Shown: one piece after another, positions 1 to 7,564 of the stretch
Layout of the letters: the number at the start of each line of letters is the position of its first letter
How positions within the stretch are numbered: position 1 is the first letter of the stretch
Assembly: GCF_000300335.1 (NCBI RefSeq)
Contig: NZ_AMRM01000006.1
Span: 62,001 to 126,000 of the forward strand
Origin: Nitratireductor pacificus pht-3B
GTDB lineage: Bacteria > Pseudomonadota > Alphaproteobacteria > Rhizobiales > Rhizobiaceae
Length of the DNA: 64,000 bases
Direction: 5' to 3'
The notes under the pieces: model-generated
Told to the model about the DNA's origin: nothing
The model's database searches: none
The model's input: the letters and a program-made list of their open reading frames with translations, nothing else
Translations under genes and position numbers: made by a program

Positions 1-381
1 GAGAAAGGCCCCTTCTCGACCAATGCGAAGGACTGGCAGGGTTTTGCCGAGCATGGCGTAAAACCCTCGCTCTCGTGCCTGCGCTTCGTGGCGCGCGCCA
101 TCACGCCACCCGGCCGCGTGCGCCGTTTCGACGCGCGGTTCCTGGCCGCCTGGCGCGACAACGTCGCCGTCGAGCTGCCCGATGGCGGACCCACAAACGA
201 GCTGGAAGAACTGGTCTGGCTGCCGATCCGCGAAGCGATGGAAGCGGAGATCCCGCTGATCACCTGCACCGTTCTGCAGGATCTGGAACAGCGCCTGAAA
301 GCCGACCCGGAGCTTTCGCCGGGCGGCGATGTGCCGTTCTACGCGATGCGCGGCAAGACCTTCCGGCGGCAGATTCTCTGA
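1..381 (+). CDS. NUDIX hydrolase, 3' part only
   Basis: The frame is open from the first base to the TGA at 379-381, so the gene enters from the left and only its last 126 or so residues are visible. The segment AITPPGRVRRFDARF followed by an ELEELVWLPIREA stretch resembles the C-terminal half of rhizobial NUDIX hydrolases, which cleave nucleoside diphosphates linked to another moiety. The Nudix box itself (GX5EX7REUXEEXGU) is not in the visible part, so the assignment rests on my recognition of the tail. It converges with the TauE/SafE gene, 38 bp away. Confidence 0.6.
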   Translation, partial: EKGPFSTNAKDWQGFAEHGVKPSLSCLRFVARAITPPGRVRRFDARFLAAWRDNVAVELPDGGPTNELEELVWLPIREAMEAEIPLITCTVLQDLEQRLKADPELSPGGDVPFYAMRGKTFRRQIL

Positions 382-419
382 GAACGTTGAACGAGGCCGG
401 CACGATCCTCGCTACGGCT

Positions 420-1241
420 TCAGAGCAGGGTCCAGACGAAGCGCGCGGCCACCATCAGCATGAAAACGCCGAACGCCTTCTCCAGCGTGCGCTTGTCGAG
501 CGCATGGGCGATTCGCACGCCGAACGGCGCCACCAGCAGGGTGATCGGGATCATCAGGATCACGGCGATCCAGTTGACATAGCCCGTCGAGGCAACGGGC
601 AGGCCCGGCGCGCCCCAGCCGGCCCAGACATAGCCGATCAGGCCCGGTATGGAGATCAGCACGCCGACGCCGGACGAGGTCGCCACCGCCTGGTGGATGG
701 GGCGTCCGAAAAGGGTCATGAAGGTGTTGTTCATCACGCCACCGCCGACGCCCATCAGCGCAGACAGGAAGCCGATCGCAGCGCCGACCAGCGAACGGAC
801 CGGATTTCCTGGGATCGTGTCGCCCAACCGCCAGTGCTCGCGCCCGAAGACCAGCCGCAGGGCCACCAGCGTGGCGATGCCTGCAAAAATCGCCCTGAGG
901 CCGCCGCTCGACACATGCGCCGCGACCAGGGAGGCCAGCACGACGCCTGCCGGCACCGCCACCACGAAGCTCCGGAGAAGTGCGATGTCGACGGCGCCGC
1001 GCTCGTAATGGGCGCGGAAGGAGCGCAGCGAGGTCGGCACGATGATCGCCAGCGAGGAGCCGACGGCCACATGCATGCGCACCGCCTCGTCCACGCCGAG
1101 CAGACCCAGCACCGGATAGAAGACCGGCACGAAGATCGCGCCGCCGCCGATGCCGAACAGGCCGGCAAGCAGGCCGGCCACCACGCCGGACGCGGCAAGG
1201 CCGACCGCGAAGGCCGCTATCTCGCCCATCGGAATGTCCAT
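420..1241 (-). CDS. TauE/SafE-family sulfite/organosulfur exporter-like membrane protein
   Basis: This 273-aa integral membrane protein has about eight hydrophobic segments. It carries the two family hallmarks: a glycine-rich motif near the N-terminus (LLAGLFGIGGGAIFVP, around residues 24-39) and a second one in the middle (LMGVGGGVMNNTF). The family transports anions such as sulfite, sulfoacetate or other organosulfonates, usually outward, but the substrate here is unknown. An upstream in-frame start exists at 1367, but ATG 1241 is preferred because it follows a GGGG-rich ribosome site and begins the conserved part. No neighbouring sulfur gene is visible. Confidence 0.85.
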   Translation of the reverse strand: MDIPMGEIAAFAVGLAASGVVAGLLAGLFGIGGGAIFVPVFYPVLGLLGVDEAVRMHVAVGSSLAIIVPTSLRSFRAHYERGAVDIALLRSFVVAVPAGVVLASLVAAHVSSGGLRAIFAGIATLVALRLVFGREHWRLGDTIPGNPVRSLVGAAIGFLSALMGVGGGVMNNTFMTLFGRPIHQAVATSSGVGVLISIPGLIGYVWAGWGAPGLPVASTGYVNWIAVILMIPITLLVAPFGVRIAHALDKRTLEKAFGVFMLMVAARFVWTLL

Positions 1242-1715
1242 CGCGTCCCCCTGCCCCGCTGCCGGGGCGCGCGCCCCGAGATGATGATCTGCTACAGACG
1301 ATGCGGCGGACGGGAAACAGCCACGGTCATTTGCCGGCTGGTACAGGACCCATGCGTCGATTGCCACGCGCTTTGCTGGTTCTGATCATTCTCTTGCGTT
1401 TGAGGCAATCTCGCCAAGCAATCTTCCGCAACGGCTCAAGCCGTCGATACACGCTTCCCGCGGACGGTGGAGTGCGACCTCATATCGGTCATCCAAGCTC
1501 AAAGTACCAGGCTGCAAAAGCTGCCATCAGCGGGGAAAGCAAGCTCGTATCGAGATTGTGCCTGAAGCGTTTCCGTCAGGCTTCACTGAAGTCTCATCCG
1601 GCTGCCGCGAACTCTGCCAAGCAGGGAGCCAAGTCGGCCGGCGCACCCGGATTTCTGCCCGCTTCACCAATTAAGGGTTCTCTTCCCTGAACAATGGATT
1701 TCACGACCCTCAACG
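1242..1715. other. intergenic stretch without a recognisable gene
   Basis: These 474 bp lie upstream of the TauE-like gene and downstream of the receptor-channel gene. An open frame at 1301-1690 on the plus strand encodes a basic, low-complexity product without recognisable domain and without a good ribosome site, so I do not call it. I see only short imperfect repeats (for example GCCTGA/TCAGGC around 1560-1581). The TauE promoter should be in the 1242-1350 part. Confidence 0.5.
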
Positions 1716-2834
1716 TCACGGACTGTCACCAAAGTAACGTGTTCTGAACTCCTCGATTACCCCGCTTTCGTGAGCGCCGATCAGTTCGACAGAGAGCTGC
1801 CGCGTCAGTTCGCTCTGGCGCGGCAGGGCGAAGGCGTACTTGTCTGGAGCAAAGATCGGTCCGACTACGATGAGGGGATGCTGAGGCGTGGTGTGGGCAT
1901 AATATTCGAGGACGGGTGCATCGCCTATGATCGCGTCAATCCGGCCATCGATCAGGGCTTCGGCGGCCTCGGCGATATGATCGAAACGGCGAATATTGAA
2001 TCCGGCCTGTCGTGCGTAATCTTCCGATACGCTGCCGGGCTGAACCCCGATCACGCGGCCCGGCAGATCGGCAACGCTGTTGATCTGGTTGGTCAGTGAG
2101 AGGGTCGTCATCACGCTGGTCACCGAAGAGGTCACATAGGCCAGAACCGCAATGCCGCATACCAGCCATAACCCCTGCCAGAAGCGCCCCATCCAGCCGA
2201 ACAGATTCTTGCGTGCCGGCGGCTTCCCGGAGGTGGCGACCGACATGACCGTGTAAAAGCCTTCAGCCAGCCCATCGCGCCAGCGGCGCGGGAAATCCTT
2301 GTCAAACCGTCGATCGAACAGCGTGACCAGGACGGTCGCCATGATGATGACGATGCCGATCCAGGCATAGGCGCGGAGATGGCCGGATTCGTTCAACCCG
2401 GCGATCAGCTTGGAGACACCCCCACCGGCGTTTTCACGCACCATGATGCGCTGGCCCGCATCGAACCAGGGATGGGTGAAATCGATGCGCTCCGCGCGCT
2501 CGCGGATGACGGTCATGTTGGTGACCGCCACATCGATTTCACCCGATGCCGCGGCACCGACAAGTTCGCCTATGTTGCTGAACTCGACAAAATCGCTTTC
2601 GAGCCCGAGCTGCGCAGCGAGCCACTGCCACAACTCGATCGCCATGCCGGAAAACTCTCCTTCACTCTTTGTGACAAAGGGTGGATGGACATAGACACCG
2701 ACCGCCAGGGGCTGCACGGTGGGCGCGGTGACCGATTGGCCCTCGTCCTGAGCGATGGCTGAAGCGGTGCTCGCTCCTATTGCGAAAACGGAAACGAGAG
2801 CGGACAGTACGAAGCGAAGGAGAGTGCTAGGCAT
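1716..2834 (-). CDS. GluR0-like ionotropic receptor: periplasmic binding domain split by an ion-channel module
   Basis: The 372-aa product has a signal peptide (residues 1-29), then a split solute-binding domain of the amino-acid type: lobe S1 about 40-150 and lobe S2 about 250-370. Between the lobes lie a membrane helix (about 156-173), a hydrophobic re-entrant segment (about 190-204) and a second helix (about 222-244). This S1-M1-P-M2-S2 order is that of prokaryotic glutamate receptors such as Synechocystis GluR0 (Pfam Lig_chan). S1 contains TVIRERAERIDFTHPWF, the usual ligand-binding arginine context. The potassium-filter TVGYGD of GluR0 is not present; the equivalent place reads SVATSGKPPARKN. 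Start 2834 is chosen over 2894 because it begins the signal peptide. The gene stands alone, so it is unlikely to be an ABC binding protein. Confidence 0.8.
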   Translation of the reverse strand: MPSTLLRFVLSALVSVFAIGASTASAIAQDEGQSVTAPTVQPLAVGVYVHPPFVTKSEGEFSGMAIELWQWLAAQLGLESDFVEFSNIGELVGAAASGEIDVAVTNMTVIRERAERIDFTHPWFDAGQRIMVRENAGGGVSKLIAGLNESGHLRAYAWIGIVIIMATVLVTLFDRRFDKDFPRRWRDGLAEGFYTVMSVATSGKPPARKNLFGWMGRFWQGLWLVCGIAVLAYVTSSVTSVMTTLSLTNQINSVADLPGRVIGVQPGSVSEDYARQAGFNIRRFDHIAEAAEALIDGRIDAIIGDAPVLEYYAHTTPQHPLIVVGPIFAPDKYAFALPRQSELTRQLSVELIGAHESGVIEEFRTRYFGDSP

Positions 2835-3049
2835 AAAGCAGAGGTCCAGTAAGGCGAAACAGATAGCACGCATACTGGACCGCCCGCGTGTCACTCTTCA
2901 AGTTGAGACACCGCTTTTGACGTCGTACCGGGCGCGCGCCGCCGTCGAGGACTTGATCAGCTTCTGCTCGGTGAGCGCCAAAACCTGACCGCCCGCCTCC
3001 AACGCCAACCGGGTCACTCAATCAGTCCAAGAATCCAGCGTTACGCGCC

Positions 3050-4066
3050 CTACGCCGCGTCCCGCTCCGCGGCCAGATCGACCGCGGCGAAGGCCTTCAT
3101 CAGAATCTCGGGGCCGGCATTCTGGGCGGTTGCCTCGCTCGACAGGATCTGCCGGTAGCGCCGCGCACCGGCGAAGCCGTGAAACAGGCCGATCATGTGC
3201 CTTGTGACGTGGGAGAGCCGTCCGCCAGCCGCGATGTGGCGGCCGGCATAGGCGGCCATCGTGTCGATCAGCGCCCCGAAATCGACGGGCGTTGGCGCCC
3301 CTTCGCCATCCAGCATCCCGTCCACGCCCGCCAGGAGCGCCGGGTTCTGGTAGGCGGCGCGGCCGAGCATCACCGCATCGACACGCGCCAGATGGGCTTC
3401 CGCTTCCGCAAGAGAGCCGATCCCGCCATTGAGGCCGATGAAGCGCTCCGGGTTGGCTGCCTTCAGCCGATAGACGCGGTCGTAGTCCAGCGGCGGGATA
3501 TCGCGGTTCTCCTTCGGGCTCAGCCCCTCGAGCCAAGCCTTGCGGGCATGGACCCATAGCGCGTCCGCGCCGGCGCGCCACACCGCCTCGGCAAGCGCGT
3601 CGAGCGCCTCCTGCGTGTCCTGGTCGTCCACGCCCAGCCGGCACTTGACGGTCACCGGCACGGCGACGCGGGCCTTCATGGCGGCGACGCAGGCGCCGAC
3701 CAGCGCCGGCGTCTTCATCAGGCAGGCCCCGAACGCCCCCGACTGGACGCGGTCGGAGGGACAGCCGACATTGAGGTTGATCTCGTCATAGCCTTCGGCC
3801 ACCCCGATGGCCGCCGCTTCGGCGAGTTTTCCGGGATCCGAACCGCCGAGTTGCAGCGCAACCCGATGCTCCAGCGGATCAAAGCCGAGAAGCCGCTCCC
3901 GGTCGCCATGGATCACGGCATCGGCAACGATCATCTCCGTGTAGAGCAAGGCCCGGCCGGTCAGTTGCCGGTGGAAGAACCGGCAGTGCCGGTCAGTCCA
4001 GTCGATCATGGGCGCCACTGCGAAACGCGGAAAAGATACTCCCGGCGATGTTTCTTTATTTTCCAA
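3050..4066 (-). CDS. dusA: tRNA-dihydrouridine(20/20a) synthase DusA
   Basis: The 338-aa FMN enzyme reduces uridine 20/20a in the tRNA D-loop with NADPH. The N-terminal VAPMIDWTDRHCRFFHR and YTEMIVADAV segments, INLNVGCPSDRVQSGAFGACLM with the catalytic cysteine of the Dus family, VKCRLGVDD, LWVHARKAWL and LNGGIGS are all DusA-type. Length fits the family. The only upstream start that keeps the conserved N-terminus is TTG at 4066 with a weak ribosome site; ATG 4009 would cut into the FMN barrel. It stands alone between unrelated genes, which is normal for this housekeeping enzyme. Confidence 0.93.
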   Translation of the reverse strand: MENKETSPGVSFPRFAVAPMIDWTDRHCRFFHRQLTGRALLYTEMIVADAVIHGDRERLLGFDPLEHRVALQLGGSDPGKLAEAAAIGVAEGYDEINLNVGCPSDRVQSGAFGACLMKTPALVGACVAAMKARVAVPVTVKCRLGVDDQDTQEALDALAEAVWRAGADALWVHARKAWLEGLSPKENRDIPPLDYDRVYRLKAANPERFIGLNGGIGSLAEAEAHLARVDAVMLGRAAYQNPALLAGVDGMLDGEGAPTPVDFGALIDTMAAYAGRHIAAGGRLSHVTRHMIGLFHGFAGARRYRQILSSEATAQNAGPEILMKAFAAVDLAAERDAA

Positions 4067-4221
4067 TGGTTACGACCAATCCATCATGCCGCGTCGATGC
4101 CCGGGCGGCGCAAGGAGCCCCTCGGAAAGACACCAGATGCCGCATTATCGCGGGAAGCGTCAAGCCTGCGGCAATGCCGCCGCCCCGTCCGGCCGGAGCG
4201 AGAGTCCGGCGCTTCCCCCGG

Positions 4222-5451
4222 CTATCCGAACGCCGCGAGCGCCGCCTTCAACGCCGCAGGGCCTTCGGCGATCTGCGCGTCGGTCGGCGAGAAACCCGCC
4301 GCCAGCATGCGCCGGCCCAGCATGTGCTCGCCCGGCCGATTGACCGTTTCGAGCGCCACCAGCCTCTCGCCGGAAAACAGGAAGACGGCAAACGCGCCGG
4401 CGTCCCGGTCGCCCGACACCACTTCGCGGTCGATGTCGAAGCCAAGCCCCGCCATCTGCAGCTTGCGCTCGCCCTGGTCGGACCAGAACCACGCGACCGC
4501 GTCGAAATCGGCGTCCTGCCCGAGCATGGCCTTCGCGGCGCACCGCGCCTGGTCGGTGGCATTCTGGACGGATTCGAGCCGCAGCCGGCGCCCCGACGCC
4601 CCGTGCGGGAACGAAACGCAGTCGCCGATGGCGAAGATGCCGTCCGCACTGGTGCGGCAGGAGGCGTCCACGCAGATGCCATCCTCGCAGTCGATGCCGG
4701 CGGCCTCGGCCAGCCTCGTATCGGGTTCGGCGCCGATCCCGACCAGAACGGCATCGGCGGGAATGGTTTCGCCCGCCTCGGTCACGACGGACGCCGCCCG
4801 GCCGTCCGCACCCTCGATGGCGCGCACGGTGGTCCGCGTCAGAAGGCGGATGCCGAGGCTCTCGTGATAGGCCTGCATATGGGACGAAACCTCTGCCGAG
4901 ACCGCCCGGCCGAGCAGCCTGTCCGCCGCCTCGATCACCGTCACCCGCTTGCCGGCCAGCGCCATCGTCGCGGCCACTTCGAGGCCGATGAACCCGCCGC
5001 CGATCACGACGATGTCGCCGGCCGTCGCGGTGCCCGTCCGCAGCGCGCGCGCGTCGGCGCAGTCGCGCAGGTAGAACACGCCATCCAGTGCATTGCCGGG
5101 AATGTCCAGCCGGCGCGGGCGGGCGCCGGTTGCGAGCAGGAGCCGCGTCCAGGAGAGCGAACCGCCCCCGTCGAGCGCGACGGTGCGCGCCGCCGGATCG
5201 ATGCCGGTGGCGGTGACCCCGAGCCGCAGGTCGATCCCCTGCCCCTCGTAGAAGGCCATGGCCTTGAGGATCTGCGGCTCGGCATCCACCGATTTCAGGA
5301 AGGCCTTCGAGAGCGGCGGCTTGTGGTAGGGCAGTTCCGGGTCTGCCGAGATCAGCGTCAGCGCGCCCGCATAGCCTTCCTCGCGCAGGCTGGCGGCGGC
5401 CTGCACCCCGCCATGTCCCGCACCGATGATGATGATGTGGTCTTCCACCAT
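4222..5451 (-). CDS. FAD-dependent ferredoxin/rubredoxin reductase-type oxidoreductase
   Basis: The 409-aa product has two Rossmann folds. FAD binds at the N-terminal IIIIGAGHGGVQAAASLRE (residues 6-24), and NAD(P)H at IVVIGGGFIGLEVAATMA in the middle. The FAD closing motif DGIFAIGDC is present, and the C-terminal domain around VAWFWSDQ is typical of reductases that feed Rieske oxygenases and P450s (putidaredoxin/rhodocoxin reductase type). No ferredoxin or oxygenase gene is adjacent, so the electron acceptor is unknown. Start 5451 follows GGAGGCAG; the upstream extension to 5571 lacks homology and a ribosome site. Confidence 0.85.
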   Translation of the reverse strand: MVEDHIIIIGAGHGGVQAAASLREEGYAGALTLISADPELPYHKPPLSKAFLKSVDAEPQILKAMAFYEGQGIDLRLGVTATGIDPAARTVALDGGGSLSWTRLLLATGARPRRLDIPGNALDGVFYLRDCADARALRTGTATAGDIVVIGGGFIGLEVAATMALAGKRVTVIEAADRLLGRAVSAEVSSHMQAYHESLGIRLLTRTTVRAIEGADGRAASVVTEAGETIPADAVLVGIGAEPDTRLAEAAGIDCEDGICVDASCRTSADGIFAIGDCVSFPHGASGRRLRLESVQNATDQARCAAKAMLGQDADFDAVAWFWSDQGERKLQMAGLGFDIDREVVSGDRDAGAFAVFLFSGERLVALETVNRPGEHMLGRRMLAAGFSPTDAQIAEGPAALKAALAAFG

Positions 5452-5609
5452 GCCTGCCGCTGCCTCCCGGGCCAAAACCCCGAGCGCCCGACATAGACAC
5501 GGCCTGGCACGCGGGCAAGTCCCCGCCGGCAAAGAGCGTCGCCCGGCTCGGAGCAGAAGCTTGTGAGACAACCTTTACGCCTTTGGCCACGCGGGGTTTC
5601 ATGTGCCGG

Positions 5610-5646
5610 AAAAAAATGCCCTCCGGCGGGGCTCACGCCGGAGGGC
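5610..5646 (-). terminator. rho-independent terminator of the OFA transporter gene
   Basis: Perfect 11-bp arms GCCCTCCGGCG (5618-5628) and CGCCGGAGGGC (5636-5646) enclose a 7-nt loop. On the minus strand the stem is followed by seven T residues (5616-5610). It lies 20 bp past the transporter stop codon. Confidence 0.9.
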
Positions 5647-5666
5647 ACCGCTGCACAACCCTGTCG

Positions 5667-7319
5667 CTAGAACAGAGCCGCGGTCTTTTGCAGCGTTATC
5701 CAGATGCCCCAAAGGATGGGGATGCCGACCACGGCCCAGGCGGCCAGCGCCTTGCCGTCGAAGCCGCCCTTGCCAATGCCGAACGAGCCGGTCGGGCCGG
5801 AATCGGCGGCGGCAGACTTCGCCTGCAGGGCCGCCACTTCCTCGTCCGACATGTACCATTTGTCGGCGAGCGGCTTCACCAGCATGTTGCAGATCAGGCC
5901 GAGCACCAGCATGCCGGCCAGGATGTACATGGTGAAGTCATAGACCTGTTCGCGTGGAATGCCGGCGTTGAGCTGCGCCTCGCGGATGTAGTTCACCACC
6001 ACCGGGCCGATGATGCCGGCGGTCGCCCATGCGGTCAGGAGCCGGCCGTGAATGGCGCCGACGAACTGCGTGCCGAAGATGTCCGCCAGATAGGCGGGGA
6101 TGGTCGAGAAGCCGCCGCCATACATGGACAGGATGATGCCGAACATCAGCACGAACAGAACCTGGCTGCCCATATGCGCCGCCGTCGGCGCCAGCGCGTA
6201 GAGCACGATGCCGATCAGGAAGAAGGCGTAGTAGGTGTTCTTGCGGCCGATCTTGTCGGACAGCGAGGCCCAGAAGAAGCGCCCGCCGATGTTGAACAGC
6301 GACAGGAGACCTGCGAAGCCGGCGGCGATCGCCGCGATGGCGGTCTTCTGCGAGGCGTCGAGCTGGCCGAAGGTCAGTTCCGGCAGGCCGATCAGACGGC
6401 CGCCGAAAATCTCCTGCAGCATCGGCGAGGCCATGCCGATGACGCCGATGCCGGCCGACACGTTGAGGGTCAGCACGGCCCAGATCAGCCAGAACTGCTT
6501 CGTCTTGTGCGCGTCGCGCAGATGCACGTGGCGCGCGGTGATCATCGACTTGGCGCTCTTTGCCGGCGGCGTCCAGCCTTGTGGGCGCCAGCCGGCGGGC
6601 GGGATGCGGTAGCCGAAGGCGCCGCCCATCATGAACACGAAGTAGATCGCCGCCATCACCAGGAAGGTCTGCCAGACGCCGACCGAATCGGCCGTCTTGA
6701 ACATGTTCATCAGCATGTCGGCCAGCGGCGCGCCGATCATCGCGCCACCGCCGAAACCCATGATCGCCATGCCCGTCGCCATGCCGCGCCGGTCGGGGAA
6801 CCATTTGATCAGCGTCGACACGGGCGAGATGTAGCCGAGGCCGAGCCCGATGCCGCCGATCACGCCGGCGCCCAGCCACATCAGCCACAACTGGTGGAAC
6901 ATCACGCCGAGCGCGGCGACGGCAATGCCGCCGCACCAGCAGACGGCGGCGACGACGCCGGCCTTGCGCGGTCCGGCGGTTTCCAGCCAGCCGCCCCAGA
7001 TGGCGGCGGCCGAGCCGAGCAGAACGAAGAACAGCGTGTAGATCCAGCCGAGATCCGAGACGCGCCAGTCGCAGGTCGTCGTGAACAAGGCCGAAAGCAG
7101 CGTCATGTCGCTGCAAACGACGCGTTCGGTAATGCCGATGGACTGGGTCAGCGGCAGCCAGAAGACGCTGAAGCCATAGGCCATGCCGATGCACAGATGA
7201 ATGGCCAGCGCCGCCGGCGGCACCAGCCAGCGGTTGAAGCCCGGCTGGGCGATGATCCTCTCGCGGTCCAGTATTCCACCGGCGGGCACGCCGGCCAGAG
7301 TGTCGCTTGCTGCGGACAT
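5667..7319 (-). CDS. OFA-family (oxalate/formate antiporter-type) MFS transporter
   Basis: This 550-aa major-facilitator protein has 12 predicted helices and OFA hallmarks: GMAYGFSVFWLPLTQ in helix 1, the long loop between helices 1 and 2 containing TTCDWRVSDLGWIYTLF, and SPVSTLIKWFPDRRGMATGMA. The family exchanges or imports small carboxylates (oxalate, formate, lactate, pyruvate). The C-terminal end ALAAWAVVGIPILWGIW resembles the separate small subunit encoded beside many OFA transporters, here fused. Start 7319 follows GGAGGAGGG; the open frame extends to 7409 without homology. A sigma54-type promoter and a 35-bp dyad lie upstream, and the sensor kinase and sigma54 activator are the next genes, so carboxylate-induced sigma54-dependent expression is likely. 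Confidence 0.88.
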   Translation of the reverse strand: MSAASDTLAGVPAGGILDRERIIAQPGFNRWLVPPAALAIHLCIGMAYGFSVFWLPLTQSIGITERVVCSDMTLLSALFTTTCDWRVSDLGWIYTLFFVLLGSAAAIWGGWLETAGPRKAGVVAAVCWCGGIAVAALGVMFHQLWLMWLGAGVIGGIGLGLGYISPVSTLIKWFPDRRGMATGMAIMGFGGGAMIGAPLADMLMNMFKTADSVGVWQTFLVMAAIYFVFMMGGAFGYRIPPAGWRPQGWTPPAKSAKSMITARHVHLRDAHKTKQFWLIWAVLTLNVSAGIGVIGMASPMLQEIFGGRLIGLPELTFGQLDASQKTAIAAIAAGFAGLLSLFNIGGRFFWASLSDKIGRKNTYYAFFLIGIVLYALAPTAAHMGSQVLFVLMFGIILSMYGGGFSTIPAYLADIFGTQFVGAIHGRLLTAWATAGIIGPVVVNYIREAQLNAGIPREQVYDFTMYILAGMLVLGLICNMLVKPLADKWYMSDEEVAALQAKSAAADSGPTGSFGIGKGGFDGKALAAWAVVGIPILWGIWITLQKTAALF

Positions 7320-7458
7320 GAAACCCTCCTCCATACCGCCGGAAAAATCCCCTTCGGCGGCTGTCCTGCTGATTGCTGGCTGGGTCGTCCGGATCAGGTC
7401 TTGCGGCACCCTCCCGCGCGCCAGTCGCCCGAACCTCCCCGTTCACACCCCAGGTGAA

Positions 7459-7473
7459 GCAAGGCGCATGCCA
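7459..7473 (-). promoter_or_regulatory. candidate sigma54 (-24/-12) promoter for the OFA transporter
   Basis: Read on the minus strand the sequence is TGGCATGCGCCTTGC, which matches the RpoN consensus TGGCAC-N5-TTGC with one change (C to T) in the -24 block and exact GG/GC spacing. Transcription would start near 7447, leaving a leader of roughly 130 nt before the ATG at 7319. The presence of a dedicated sigma54 activator 2 kb away supports it. Confidence 0.7.
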
Positions 7474-7525
7474 GACGGAGGACTCCGTCATTTCAGATAC
7501 TTATCGGCCAAGAGGTTTCGTCTAT

Positions 7526-7560
7526 GGACATTCTGTCCGGTTCTGACGGACAGAATGTCC
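7526..7560. promoter_or_regulatory. 35-bp perfect dyad, candidate upstream activator site
   Basis: Arms GGACATTCTGTCCG (7526-7539) and CGGACAGAATGTCC (7547-7560) are perfect 14-bp inverted repeats around a 7-nt spacer. The centre is about 70 bp upstream of the -24 element, the usual place for an enhancer bound by an NtrC/DctD-type activator. There is no T-tract, so it is not a good terminator for the kinase gene, which ends 5 bp away. Confidence 0.6.
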
Positions 7561-7564
7561 GCGC

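Noticed and set aside
1301-1690. Open frame of 129 codons in the left intergenic stretch
   Set aside because: No ribosome site, no recognisable domain, basic and low-complexity composition.
5583-7457. Plus-strand open frame of about 620 codons opposite the OFA transporter
   Set aside because: Shadow of the transporter; the product is a repetitive His/Arg/Asp-rich sequence with no domain, and a strong minus-strand terminator lies within it.
7526-7560. The 35-bp dyad as terminator of the histidine-kinase gene
   Set aside because: No T-tract follows on either strand and its position fits an enhancer better.
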